Shown: one piece after another, positions 39,546-50,500 of the stretch
How positions within the stretch are numbered: the first letter of the stretch is position 1
Layout: every line of letters begins with the position of its first letter
Origin: Glandiceps talaboti
Lineage: Eukaryota; Hemichordata; Enteropneusta; Spengelidae
Direction: 5' to 3'
Length of the DNA stretch: 53,500 nucleotides
Assembly (NCBI RefSeq): GCF_964340395.1
Contig: NC_135566.1
Span: 16,320,001 to 16,373,500 of the forward strand
Translations under genes and position numbers: made by a program
Notes under the pieces: generated by a model
What the model was told of the DNA's origin: nothing
Database searches by the model: none
Seen by the model: the letters and a program-made list of their open reading frames with translations, nothing else

Positions 39546-40692
39546 TCTACAGTCGTATCCTAAGACTACAATCGTACTTAGAGAGATGTTATTGACACAA
39601 ACTTCAACAGGAGAGAAATTAGCCATATGAAATGAACCACTAGTTTGAAAGGTATCGCTTTCAACTCTAATCTGTAGCAATTTACAATGAATGAATCTTT
39701 AATGATTAACCCTACAGTAACTGTGAGATAGTCTTACGTCCATTACAGGTTTTGTGGGAAGTATTATGCTCAATCAAAACCTTAAAACTCGATATTCAAT
39801 ATTTACAGGGGCCTACTTTGTCACCAGAGTGCACTTTCTCTACTTTTACCTCCGGATTGTTGCTGAAGTGCAAAACAAACAAATTACATGTATTCAGTGA
39901 GCACTTAACATGAAGCCCACAGGTTCATTTGTTGTCGCCTGTTCAGTATTCATGATTGGTTCACTAAATGCTATTTGTACAATGATGAGTTGTCATTTTT
40001 TTACTCTTCATGTCTGACGAATTTCTAGGGTTCACAAGAAAACTGTCAAAGTTGTATGTTTCAATTCAACAATTAAAACGGCTCATTAAAAGAATCGTTG
40101 ACGCTGTATACTAAAGACAATATTGAGGTCTTTGTCAGTGAACAATTACAACATTGTCTTCTTTCAAAGTCAGTGCCAGCCTGGGCATTTCACTTGACAC
40201 CTTTTTCTTCAGATAAGGGAAATTGATCGAATGCAAGGATGTTATACTGCAAGCGACTGCAATGACTGTGATGGGTAAGTTCTAACACTTCCATAAAAAC
40301 CAATCACTAGGGCAGTACACAACTACTCAAATTGAGGATGTTATCTTGAATGTTAACTGTGAAACAACTGTGAAAACAACTGTGATATTTTGATAGCCAG
40401 AAATTGTACAGCCATACTTGGGTATCAAATACAACAGTTATCACTCTGGGTATACATATATCTATGGACATGAGTAATTATATTGTGGGGACAGCATTGA
40501 AAACACGGAAAGTTAGAATAGATTACTTATTCCACATGATGGACATCATCACACGTGATGCCACAAAGTTCTAGTGGTTCAAAATTACAATGACACTTTT
40601 GAACATTGTTCATTGCTGTGTGTGTTTTTAATATAAAGCTATTATAATAACAATTTCCATCCTAAAACACTTGGCTGTATCTTTACAGTTAC

Positions 40693-40800
40693 CAATGAAT
40701 GAATGAATGAATGAAGTTTATTTCACCAGATAACAAAAATAAGCTACACTTTCAAAGAAACATATAATACAAATATACAAACTGAATACAAAAGAAATAC
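40693..40800 (-). mobile_element. Candidate non-LTR retrotransposon 3' tail with (ATTC)n
   Basis: On the minus strand TTATCTGGTGAAATAAACTT is followed by CATTCATTCATTCATTGG. AATAAACTT followed by a short ATTC repeat is the usual shape of a LINE 3' end. No coding part is recognised upstream. Confidence 0.4.
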
Positions 40801-40909
40801 ATAATTGTTATCTGATGTGGACCATGGAAATAGTCTAGTCTTGTTCATGGCCTGTAAATTTTTCAGAAGGAAAGTAAAAAAATAGCATAAATGACGCTGT
40901 AGCACAACT

Positions 40910-41420
40910 GCATTTGGCTGTTGCTATGGGCATGGGCATGTTGCTAGGCATATTTGCTTAAATTTTTGGAATCTTTATTATGTGCCCACCAATGCCTGTT
41001 GTTATCTTTGAAATATACACCACCATTTGGATGTTGATATGGCCTACATGTATGGACATGGTGTCTTGTTGCCAGGTATATTTACATACATGTTTATTTG
41101 CTTGCCTATTAATCCTATTATTATTGTTATGATAATGGTATACACCATCATTTGGCTGTTGCTATAGGCATGGTCTTGTTGCTAGGCATATTTGCATACA
41201 TTTTTGGAATCTTTTATTCACTTGGCTACCATTCCCAGTTTTCATCTTTGCAATATAAACCATCATTTGGCTGTTGCTATGGGTGTGGTCTTGTTGTTAG
41301 GCATATTTACATACATTGTTAAAATCTTTATTCACTTACCTACCCATCCCTGTTGTTATCTTTGTAATATGCATCATCATTTCACTGTTGCTAAGGGCGT
41401 GGCCATGGTTGCTAGGGTAT
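40910..41420. repeat. Tandem array, about four copies of a 120-125-bp unit
   Basis: Each copy holds ATTTGGCTGTTGCTATGGGC, ATGGTCTTGTTGCTAGGCAT, ATTTACATACAT and CCTGTTGTTATCTTTG. The ORF at 41192-41518 is a translation of the last copies. Confidence 0.85.
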
Positions 41421-41499
41421 TTTGTGAAAATGTTTTGAACTATAACTGCAGGATAACACCTCCAAAAATATCCCCACCAAGTTTCATCCCGATTCATAA

Positions 41500-41960
41500 T
41501 GTAGTTTTCAAGATATAAGTTTTTTACCATAATTTAGATTTTTAGAACTAATTTGCATATCGCTGATGGGATGATCATGTTGTGAATACAACAACTTCAT
41601 GTACACATCTCCATAGGCATCCCCATTAAATTTCATCCCAATCTGGTCAGTGGTTTTGGAATTATAGATTTTTGACCAAAAAGACACATTGTTAGACCTA
41701 ATTTGCATATCACTGATGGAATCATCATGTCATGAACAATTCTTAATCTAAACAACCCTAAAAACACTCCCACCAAATTCCAGCCCAATCTGCTGGATAG
41801 TTTTGGAATTATATATTTTTGATCAAAAAGACACATTCTTAGACCTAATTTGCTTTTCACTTATGGGATCATCATGTCATGAACAATTCTTAATCTAGAC
41901 ACCCCCAAGAACGTTCCCACCCACCAAATGTCAAGCCAATCTGCCCAGTAGTTTCCCAAA
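41500..41960. repeat. Tandem array, three copies of a 147-148-bp unit
   Basis: AATTTGCATATCACTGATGG recurs at about 41551, 41699 and 41846. Each unit ends with a stretch like CCACCAAATTTCATCCCAAT and a GGTTTTGGAATTATAGA block. Similar sequence recurs in many invertebrate genomes as a dispersed repeat; here it is tandem. Confidence 0.85.
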
Positions 41961-41964
41961 GTGT

Positions 41965-43045
41965 TTTACCACAAGGTTGCACCAAAATTATAGTACACAG
42001 GATGAAAATCTATGCAAATTTTAACCGATTTTTCCTGATCTGTTACTTGATCTAGAGCTCCGAAAGCCTTCGCAAAAAACACTACCGACCCAATATGTGC
42101 TTGGTAATCACAGACAGTGCTAATAGATGTCAGTTTGCCATTTTTACTAGATGTCAATAAATTATCTCAAAGTCGAGCCATAGTCCGGTGTAATGGAAGG
42201 ACTGTGGTAAATGGCAGACTTAAGTGTCTTTCAAGCACTGCAGACTTGTTATCAATGGCTTACATTGAAATGTTGTAAGAAATACCAGTACACTGAATGT
42301 ACTTTTTGAATGTTCACTTTCAATTGTTTGTACTGCACCATTCCTGTTCTACACACACAGCACAACTCAATCCAATCAATTCTCACGGGATTGAAAAACT
42401 TTCACCATCACACATAATCAATTAATTGTAAAGCACTTGCTTGTTCGTTTTTTGTGTGAGAATGTTTGTCAACTCATCTCCAGATTAGAGTTTCTCTGAT
42501 AACCTTGAACCACTAGTCTTATTTACATGAAAGTGACAACACACTTATTAGTATGCAAATGAGAAATTCACAACCCGGCACAATGGACAGTATTGTACCT
42601 TCCATCTCTAATTGCTCTGGATGACAATACCATTGCTAATTCCTGCTGACTTGAATTAACGTCATTATTGTAATTATTCAATTACTCTCCTTCCAAAACA
42701 ATCACTACTTGTTAATTGGACCACTTATTGAAGGTAAAATGGAAGTGAAAACTCCATTGACAGAGTGCAATAATTGGACCCGTGAGGTGTCGGTCGTGAT
42801 AACTATGTTAGCAATAACCCTTTTGAAAGGTGTCACATGGTGTAGGTAATTAAAACATTAGATAGTTCGTGAGACTTGTAACTAAGAGCGCATTAACCGT
42901 GTATATTTCATAATTGTCGCACTGTGTGCAATAAACATATGATAATGTGGCAGGATGATTTTAACAATCCACTTTATAACAGTTTATCTTGTCAACATAT
43001 CACTACATGTATACCTAACGGGGAAAATAAACAGATCGTACTTAC
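41965..43045 (-). other. Start of LHFPL-like gene intron 1; no exon seen
   Basis: Directly downstream (minus strand) of the GTAAGT donor. No acceptor-bounded segment with the expected YPxGW or CxxGWAxY-type motifs of the family C-terminal half was found here, nor by eye in the rest of the window. Confidence 0.5.
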
Positions 43046-43427
43046 CCGCTACTATTTGGACATAACCAGCAAAGAGGGCGAGTTTTTGATGAGTGTCGGT
43101 TGTGCAGAAGAGACTGAACAAGGCGAGAAGGGCTCCAAGTACGCACATAATACAACCGCCACCGTATAATACGACTGCTGCCTGCCATACTCCCACTGGT
43201 AGTGTCATCAAGTCAAACCGACCCCCACCAAATATACGACAAGTTATCTTATCCCGGGGTTCGTGCAGGCAATAACTGTACAACCCAAAACTAGACAAGT
43301 CTAACTCTAAGCCATCATCCTTCAGAAACCACATAGGTGCTACAAAGCTTACACAGCAACCCGCCGACAAAGCCAAAGACAGCAACGTCCAAAATACAGA
43401 AAGCGGTGTCATCGTTAGCGGAGACAT
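43046..43427 (-). CDS. LHFPL-family tetraspan membrane protein, first coding exon (LHFPL2-like)
   Basis: The exon encodes residues 1-127 plus one base of codon 128. Translation starts at the ATG at 43427-43425, and a second in-frame Met lies at codon 6. Residues 9-32 are a hydrophobic first membrane segment containing VFWTLLSL. The first extracellular loop carries the claudin-superfamily W...GLx..C...C pattern: W33, G48-L49-Y50, C53 and C63. Residues 80-107 (starting VWQAAVVLY) form the second membrane segment, and a third begins near residue 116. LHFPL proteins are four-pass plasma-membrane proteins; some family members act as auxiliary subunits of mechanotransduction channels or GABA-A receptors. 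The GxWQA motif and the G..Q..AG ending resemble LHFPL2 most, but the subfamily is judged by eye. The exon ends at GCGG|GTAAGT (donor at 43045, phase 1). Roughly the last 85-90 residues (end of the third segment, second loop, fourth segment) are missing. I found no later exon in the window, so the gene is partial here. Confidence 0.82.
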
Positions 43428-43824
43428 TGTTAAAAGATGTTGTTTTTCTTCTTCTGCTTAAAAAAAATTATCAACTTGTAGTAGTTGTAAACTGTACCGA
43501 GTATTTGTAGATGACGAGTAAAAAACACAGCATCGTTTAAAGTGCCTCCACAATTCCACTATCAGAAGTTTGCATGATAACATGCATTATATATAGTCCT
43601 CGGCTCAAACCTCTAAAACTTGGATGGCGATATGATATCACTTGGTTGATATGGCAACGAACATCGAGGATGCGATCCATATGTACCATATCATTTAAAA
43701 TGAAAAGATGGGTGGTCGACGTCCCGTTTCAAGTCCGAAATTCCAAGCAGTTGAATACATCATGTGATTACTTACAAATATATATATTTATATATATGGT
43801 TGGAGACTTGTGGGTCGCCACTAA

Positions 43825-43849
43825 GCAAACACTTGTCGTAAGTGTTTGC
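43825..43849. repeat. Perfect 10-bp inverted repeat in the divergent promoter
   Basis: GCAAACACTT, a five-base spacer GTCGT, then AAGTGTTTGC. It could be a dimeric transcription-factor site or a DNA/RNA hairpin. No known factor is assigned. Confidence 0.6.
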
Positions 43850-44365
43850 CCGAGGGCGCAACGCGACGTTCAGCGGAATTCATATACAATATCCGATAGA
43901 TGCTGATCATTCACCGTTCATACTACCACTGTGTACACCCCGATAGTATTTGTAAATATTGTGGCATACAACGTATCACTTGTTCACCACGAAGTTTCAC
44001 AAAACGAAATATCAACGAAGTCCAGTCATCGGCAAAGCGGTATACATCACAGACGATCACCGACTGGAAGTTGTTTTGAAAACACAGTAGCACATGTATA
44101 TCGTTACGTTACTGATGTTCACACTTCCGCAAACTCTTCATGAATGAAGTCTGAGTGAGAATTACCCAGGGTCCGTCACGCTCGTTTTTCGATATATTGA
44201 CAAGTCTCGTAAATACTCGCGTGAATTTTATCCGTGATTTCAGGGAAACGAACTTTGACCTCTCTTTGACACCAGCTCAAATCGCTGCTGTCTTTTCTCC
44301 GAGATAAATTATTTTTATCGTCTTAATCGTGTATAGCAGGTAGCCAGTTTAATTAGACAGCGTGA

Positions 44366-44373
44366 TATATAAA
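44366..44373 (+). promoter_or_regulatory. TATA-like box upstream of AKAP10
   Basis: TATATAAA lies about 195 bases before the AKAP10 start codon. A transcription start about 30 bases on, near 44,396-44,400, would put the YY1-like element at 44420 just downstream of it. This is inferred from spacing only. Confidence 0.35.
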
Positions 44374-44419
44374 TCGACCTTTGGTAGGGTGGAAGTGTGT
44401 TCTGTTACGCAGTTAGAAT

Positions 44420-44432
44420 CCAATATGGCGAC
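44420..44432 (+). promoter_or_regulatory. YY1-like element CCAATATGGCGAC
   Basis: The core AATATGGCG fits the known YY1 consensus AANATGGCG, which in animal genes often lies just downstream of the transcription start and supplies an upstream ATG. Here it is on the sense strand, 141 bases before the AKAP10 start codon. Confidence 0.45.
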
Positions 44433-44481
44433 TTCCAGGACAGTTCATTTACATAGGAAGATTTTCATTGAAAAGATTTAG
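44425..44481 (+). other. Upstream ORF, 18 codons, in AKAP10 5' leader
   Basis: It begins at the ATG inside the YY1-like element and reads MATSRTVHLHRKIFIEKI before TAG. It lies fully upstream of the main start. If the transcript starts near 44,400 it would be the first ORF scanned. It might limit translation of AKAP10, but nothing more than the reading frame is seen. Confidence 0.4.
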
Positions 44482-44550
44482 GAGGTTTCCAAGAATTATG
44501 AAGACTCTTGAATGTTGCAGGTGTTGAAGTCATAACCAGACTTCACGTTA

Positions 44551-44585
44551 ATGGAGAAAAATGCCATTTTTCAAGAAAAAAACGG
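44551..44585 (+). other. Out-of-frame upstream ATG overlapping the AKAP10 start
   Basis: This ATG lies ten bases before the AKAP10 ATG in another frame. It has G at +4 but T at -3. Across the exon 1/exon 2 splice it reads MEKNAIFQEKNGQKTK and then stops at TGA. It would compete with the real start by scanning; its weaker -3 base suggests leaky scanning. Confidence 0.4.
44561..44585 (+). CDS. AKAP10: AKAP10 coding exon 1
   Basis: This is a 25-base coding exon reading MPFFKKKT plus one base, followed by GTAAGC (donor at 44586). The start at 44561 has A at -3. It is preferred over the ATG ten bases upstream (44551) because only this frame gives the conserved basic N-terminus and joins in phase 1 to exon 2. 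The upstream frame hits a TGA a few codons into exon 2. Confidence 0.82.
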
Positions 44586-47500
44586 GTAAGCAAAGCGTTT
44601 TTCTAATGTGTCATTTGTCAACCACGAAGCTTTAATTTTTAAAATTTGAAGTTTCTCCAGTGACCCCAGATCAGAATTCAAGATAATATATTCCCCTTAA
44701 TAACTGTATGTTATCATTCTGCTGGGATAAAACGTCAAAGGGCACTTTCTATAGATTTCAAATTCAGTGTGTATTGTTTTTTTGTCGCAATTGTTTTAAA
44801 GCCGGTGTCACGTCACTGCAAATGGGGTACCGGGTGGGCGTACCCAAGCATCAAATATGGCACCAGACAGTCAAGAAATGGGTCATGCACATGATGTGTG
44901 GGTCACAAGAAAAAAACATGCCCAGAAAATTATATTATCATTTCTGTCCCAAAAATTACTCACCGCGACTTATCAAAAGAATATTAAGCAGTTCATTGTT
45001 TTTATATGATCTTGGCATGTATTGTACATTGTAAACCTGACCTTGCCTTGTCATTATTTCGAGACGAGAGACTCTGCAGCATGCCAACAATGTAATGTAT
45101 AGTATGGTGTGGATTACATATTTATTATCTTACAATTGTGACTTGTGACTGAACATTTCACAAGTACTATAGAGGATTTCTTTATTACCTAAAAGCTTTT
45201 CTGTAACCAACAACAGATTTTATGACTCACTTATGTGATAATTTCCATTGTGATTTCAGTGTGAAGGAATCTAGGGTGGTTTATAAGGATGCTCAATTCA
45301 TTTGTTACATTGATCAGCAAAGGTTGGCCAGACCACAAATGCAGATTGATACATATTTTGAAAATTGTTAGTAATCAGGTGTGACAAGTCCTTTAGTCAA
45401 CATAACTTTATTTACTGATGTTTCGTCTCCACATGGGGTGTCTTCTTCTGGGTCTAAAACCTTTTATATGAATTGGTTGCTTGGTTTATTCCACTCATTG
45501 TGTTTCATTCATGGTATTGTTTTTGGAAGAAGACTGAGTCCCATGTGGGGTCGAAATATTGGTAAATAAAGTTTTAAACATAGACTAAGGCCTTGTTGAC
45601 CTCTATGATCAAACCCAATGATACCAATCTCAACTTCCAAGTCTGTGTCTCCAATGATATTGGTCAATTGTAGTTGGACTTACAGCAATTCTCACAACAA
45701 AGTCAATAATATATCCAGAGATAGAAAAATGAGTAATTGGCATTGAATAGAGTACGACAGTTAAGTACCATTACACTTATGGTACATGTATACATGTAAC
45801 CCTAACGGAGAAGTTTGATAGATTTTTATATAGATCTCGAAGTAGACAGGGTCTATAGCCACTTCATTTTCAAGTAAAATTGTTGTTTAAGGACATATTC
45901 ATTATTTTCTACAGTGTACACTTTGATTTCTTCACTTTGGATAATCAAAAGTTGACAATTTCAGTGAAGTGTTTTGGGAAGTCAGGATAACAGATATGGA
46001 TTGTGAAATCATACCTGTCTAATAAATTTGTGTAAACAGTTGGCTTGAAATCTGCAAGTTGCTGGTTACATCCTCACCACTGTCATTTGTTGTTTGTGAA
46101 ATTCTTGGGCAAGATTTGAAGTATGATTCAGATTTTATGCCACAGTCAATCTATATATATATGAATTGGTGACCTGGTAGGTCAGAGATTATTACATGAA
46201 GGATTTAACCCTATGTATTCATGTAGGCAGCAGGGATTTTATGCTCTCCTGGGAGTTGAGGCCATTGTGTTATTATACGTAAGTCCATGGGAAGGTTAAT
46301 CATTGGAAGTGCTCCGAGTGCAATGAGTGCTAGATATAATTGACATTATTGTTATTGTAATTATATTCTGTTACATGTAATTTCATAAAATGTGTCCATC
46401 CACTTTCCTAATGCATGATTGATAACAGAGAGATGAGAGTTCTGGATTTCAGCAGAAAATTTCTTGCAAAATGTATTGCGGGTCACAGACATAGCAGGCT
46501 ATGTATTCTTTTTCTAATAAGGGTCGGGTCACATATATGCACTTGCCAGGATTATGTTCAGAGAATCATACAAAGTGATATCCCATGAATGAAAATTGAT
46601 TGTGATATACATGTAGACAGGTGATATTGTGTAGCAAACAGTCAGCATCAAACCTTGCAAGTGCTTCATGTAGAACAATCACTCTGAACTGAGTATGTGC
46701 TTCATGTAGACCCAATCACCATGAACATTACAAGTGCTTCATGTTGAACAACCAATCACCATGTTCCTTGCAGGTGCTTCATGTTGAACAACAAATTAGC
46801 ACGAACCTTGCAAGTGCTTCATGTAGAATCAATCACTCTGAACCTTGCAAGTGCATGTAGAACCAATCACCAGGACCCTTGCAAGTGCTTCATGTTGAAC
46901 AACCAATTAGCATGAACCAAGTGCAAGTGTTTGGTGTTGAACAACCAATTAGCATGAACTTTGCAAGTCTTTTGTGTTGGACAGCAAGTCATCATAAACT
47001 TTGCACTGTTGTAGGTACTTCATGTTGAACAGCCAATCAGCATGAACCTTGCAGGTACAATGTACTTCATGTTGAACAGCCAATCAGCAAGAACCTTGTA
47101 CATCTAATTGTTTCAAACCTTTACTTGTGAGGGATTTGTTACTGATATCCAATCATTAATGAGTGTGAACCTATATATGTTTGTGTCTAATATATAAATA
47201 CTCCATGCTTATTTAAACTTCATATTCAGATGCAAATGTCATATGCAGTCCTAAATGTGTACCCAAATGTCACAAAAGCACTGTAGATAGATAGCTGTTA
47301 TTAGTATTTTTTCCATCAAAGACAGTTTCTTTAATAACAGGAAATTGAGAACACAGCACCCCCACTCATTTGGAGGCAACATAACCTACTGTACTACTGT
47401 TTCTTAGGAGCTTTGTCCCTTGGTATTCTGTAGACGTGTAAACTAGGGATGTTTGTCATATTGTTTAGACATAGAGAAAAGCGGCAGTGCTCTATGATTA

Positions 47501-50500
47501 ACTGAGTAACCCATAGGCATAGGCTATACCACTTATACCCACAAGGAAGTACATGTGTAAAGCGCAACCATGGCAAATTTTGAAAAGGCCTATTAGCAAT
47601 CCAACATTTTCTAACATTTGAGAATGACCTAGGAAATCATACTATCATATTTTACTTCAATTGTAGACAATCAAATATTCATAATATTGTATCAATGACA
47701 CTGCAGATCTGTACTGACAATTGGTCCAGGCTAAATTTGTTTCTGTAAACGTATTTATGTAGGCTCATGAAAAGTTTGACGGAATAGCAAGTTAGGACTT
47801 GTCAGGCACTCTTTAATTTGATGGACAGGGGCAAGTAGAAAGTACTTGTAAATACCATCCATCCAGTCATTCAGCCTGTAACAGTTGTTGACACCTTTTA
47901 CAGCAGCCTGAATATTGAAATGTGACAATTTCTAAAGTTTGTTAGTGGAACTTACTGTACAAATGATTTTGCCTTGGTGTTTCACTCATGTAACATAACA
48001 TTTTTGACACACACTCAGACTTCTTTCATAAATGCCACACAAAGTGGGGATCGATGTAGTCAAGTTGATATGTTGATTATCAATTGGAAAGTACACAGTT
48101 GAAGCCATTTGAATCATCAAGTCCATGTGTAATGTTTTCATCACAAGCCTGTGTCTACTGCACTGTAAAAGAATACCAATGTTTATCACTTTTCAATGTG
48201 ATTGGGTAAAGGGTGAAACACCTAGCCTAGTGCTACCCTCATCGAATCTTTTAGATCTCTCATGGTTTAGAGACGACATTGGCATCCAGACTATGAAATA
48301 TGAGGCCAACATCATTCTACTGTATTTGCATGGTAAAAGCTTTCGCGCATATTCAGCTAAAATAAATCCACTGTCTAAAAGCATGTGACTACAGTATGGA
48401 AGCAAAAATTGCAGAGTTTATGATGAAATAACAATACCAAACCACAGACTTAGATTCATGTAGATTACAGTTGTTGACTTTATCAATTCATTTTATATAT
48501 TGATGACAGACAAAAAACAAAGTGAGAAAGATGCCAAGACAAAAAAGCGACATCCAAGTGGTAACTCGACAGCCAGCAATAGCTCATCACCAGCTCATAA
48601 ATCCAGTCCTACAGGCAGCCAGTCATCACTACCAAATGGTACCCCTGGTAAATCAGTGGCTACGAGCAGTGGTGCAAGACCCAAAACTCCATTGCTCAGA
48701 GTTGGAAGTAAACAAGAAACTGCTGTAGGGGACCTTGGAACAGGTGAGACATTGTGTTCTTTGATGTGAAACATTTGCAATGGACTATTTAAAATGATGT
48801 TATGATGTAAGCATATTCAGATAAAATGTGTCTTTACGTACATTTGTATATGCATAAACACAAGGACACCAACTGGTATGTGTATACATTTATGCTGTAC
48901 TGCAGGTAAAATTTTAACATTAGAAAAAATGTAGACTCAATCATACTGTTGAAGAAGTGGCCATAGAGATGACGATTTGATATTTATTTTGGATCGTTAA
49001 TTTACAAAACACATGGCATCCTACTTGAAAAATCTATGTGAAGCAACATATACTAAGTCGTTGTTTGTAACTGAATAAATTGCCAAAAGATTAACAAATG
49101 TGTGAAATGTTTGTTACTGTATGTACAATAACAAACTTTTTACACACATTTTTAGCATTTTACAGTGTAAAGGGTGACAAACACAGACTTAGTCTATGTT
49201 ATTTCACATTGATTTTTCAATAAGGAAGCCATGATAAAATTGTTTTGTAAATTAAAAATCCAAAACAAACCACCAAATCCTCATTAATATGGTTACTTTA
49301 ATAAGTGTTTCATGTAGTACAGTGTTCAGATTAAGAAAACTTGAACTGGTATGTTTGTGAAAAGTGTTACATATAGGTATTTCACCAGCAATCCCCCCAC
49401 AAAAAATTATGAGAAATGTACTTGGTATGAAATTTCGGCTCTGTAACATTCATTAGATTTCGCTCCTCTGTTTGAGAATTCAAAATTGATAGCAAAAAAC
49501 ACTACCTGGACAGATAGCTTTCTATCACCAGTCAAGCCTTATATTGCCGACTAGAATGTTATTCATGTGTGTTTTTCTGCCTTTTATAGTTTACAAATAA
49601 AAATAAAATGCCTGTTTGTGTCATGTTTGTATATTTGAACGTGATCATTTGAATGTCTGTCAAAGTTTGAGAAAGTTTTACACCAGCTAACGTACATACA
49701 GTTTTACGAACAGACATTAATTAAGTTTTCAACTAAATATGAAGTTACTTGATCTTGTTAAGAAGTATCAACTTTGATGGTGAATTTTTATTTTTACCAG
49801 GATACTCCAGTCCCAGTAAATCGTCATTGTCAAAAAGTAAATCTCGGCTATCAAAACCATTAGCAGAAGTACTGTATGACAACCATGGAGCTTTGCCGTA
49901 TCTCATACAGTACATGTCGTACCAGGGATACCCACAACTTGTACAGTTCTGGCTGGCAGCTGAGAGTTTCGGATCTGTCACCTGGACAAAAATAAAAACT
50001 GAATCTCTAAATACTGTCAGTAAAAGCACCATTGGTGGGGCAAACAGTGCGGAGGTAGGCACACACAGCAATAAATCATCGAACAATAGTACAACTCAGC
50101 AGCATGTAACAGACTCAGCTAAGCAACAAGATGGAGGCCAGTCAAGAGATACATCAAAGTCAGGGACAGTGGCACCGACTTTGTCACAGTCAGGTGAAAC
50201 CAGTGACTGTAAAGTAGGGTGTACAGGATCAGGATCAACACACAGTAATGACAGTAATCATAATGTGAGCAAAGATGGTGGCAGTGTGAACAAAGATGGC
50301 GGTAATGTTAACAATGATGGAGGCAATGAGGAGAAAGGAGATGACAGGGATTTACACAGCGATGAGTTGCTTGATGAAGAAACGGCCATCCAAGTCTTAA
50401 ATAAAGGTACGTTTTCACATTATCAATATGACAGTGGCAGTCAAGGCTTCGGTTTTATACTGTGATAGGCACATTTTGTTGTAGTAAAATATTGATACAA

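Larger units (their letters stand above)
43428..44560. promoter_or_regulatory. Shared divergent promoter interval between LHFPL-like gene and AKAP10
   Basis: The two start codons face away from each other across 1,133 bp. CpG dinucleotides are visibly more frequent at about 43,700-44,300 (for example CCGAGGGCGCAACGCGACG near 43,850) than in the rest of the window. On the minus strand a TATATATA run at about 43589-43597 sits roughly 160 bases upstream of the LHFPL start. ORFs of up to 110 codons in the interval look like chance: they have no domains and simple hydrophilic composition. Co-regulation is possible but not shown. Confidence 0.5.
44586..48509 (+). other. AKAP10: AKAP10 intron 1
   Basis: A 3.9-kb intron. 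It holds paired Penelope-like termini (45374-45610) and a roughly 40-bp minisatellite (about 46640-47100). The rest is AT-rich unique-looking sequence without a supportable exon; the ORF of 87 codons at 48125-48388 has no recognisable content. Confidence 0.75.

Noticed and set aside
43574-44143. ORFs of 110 and 70 codons between the two genes
   Set aside because: No domain and no conserved-looking composition; they fall in the divergent promoter interval and are probably chance.
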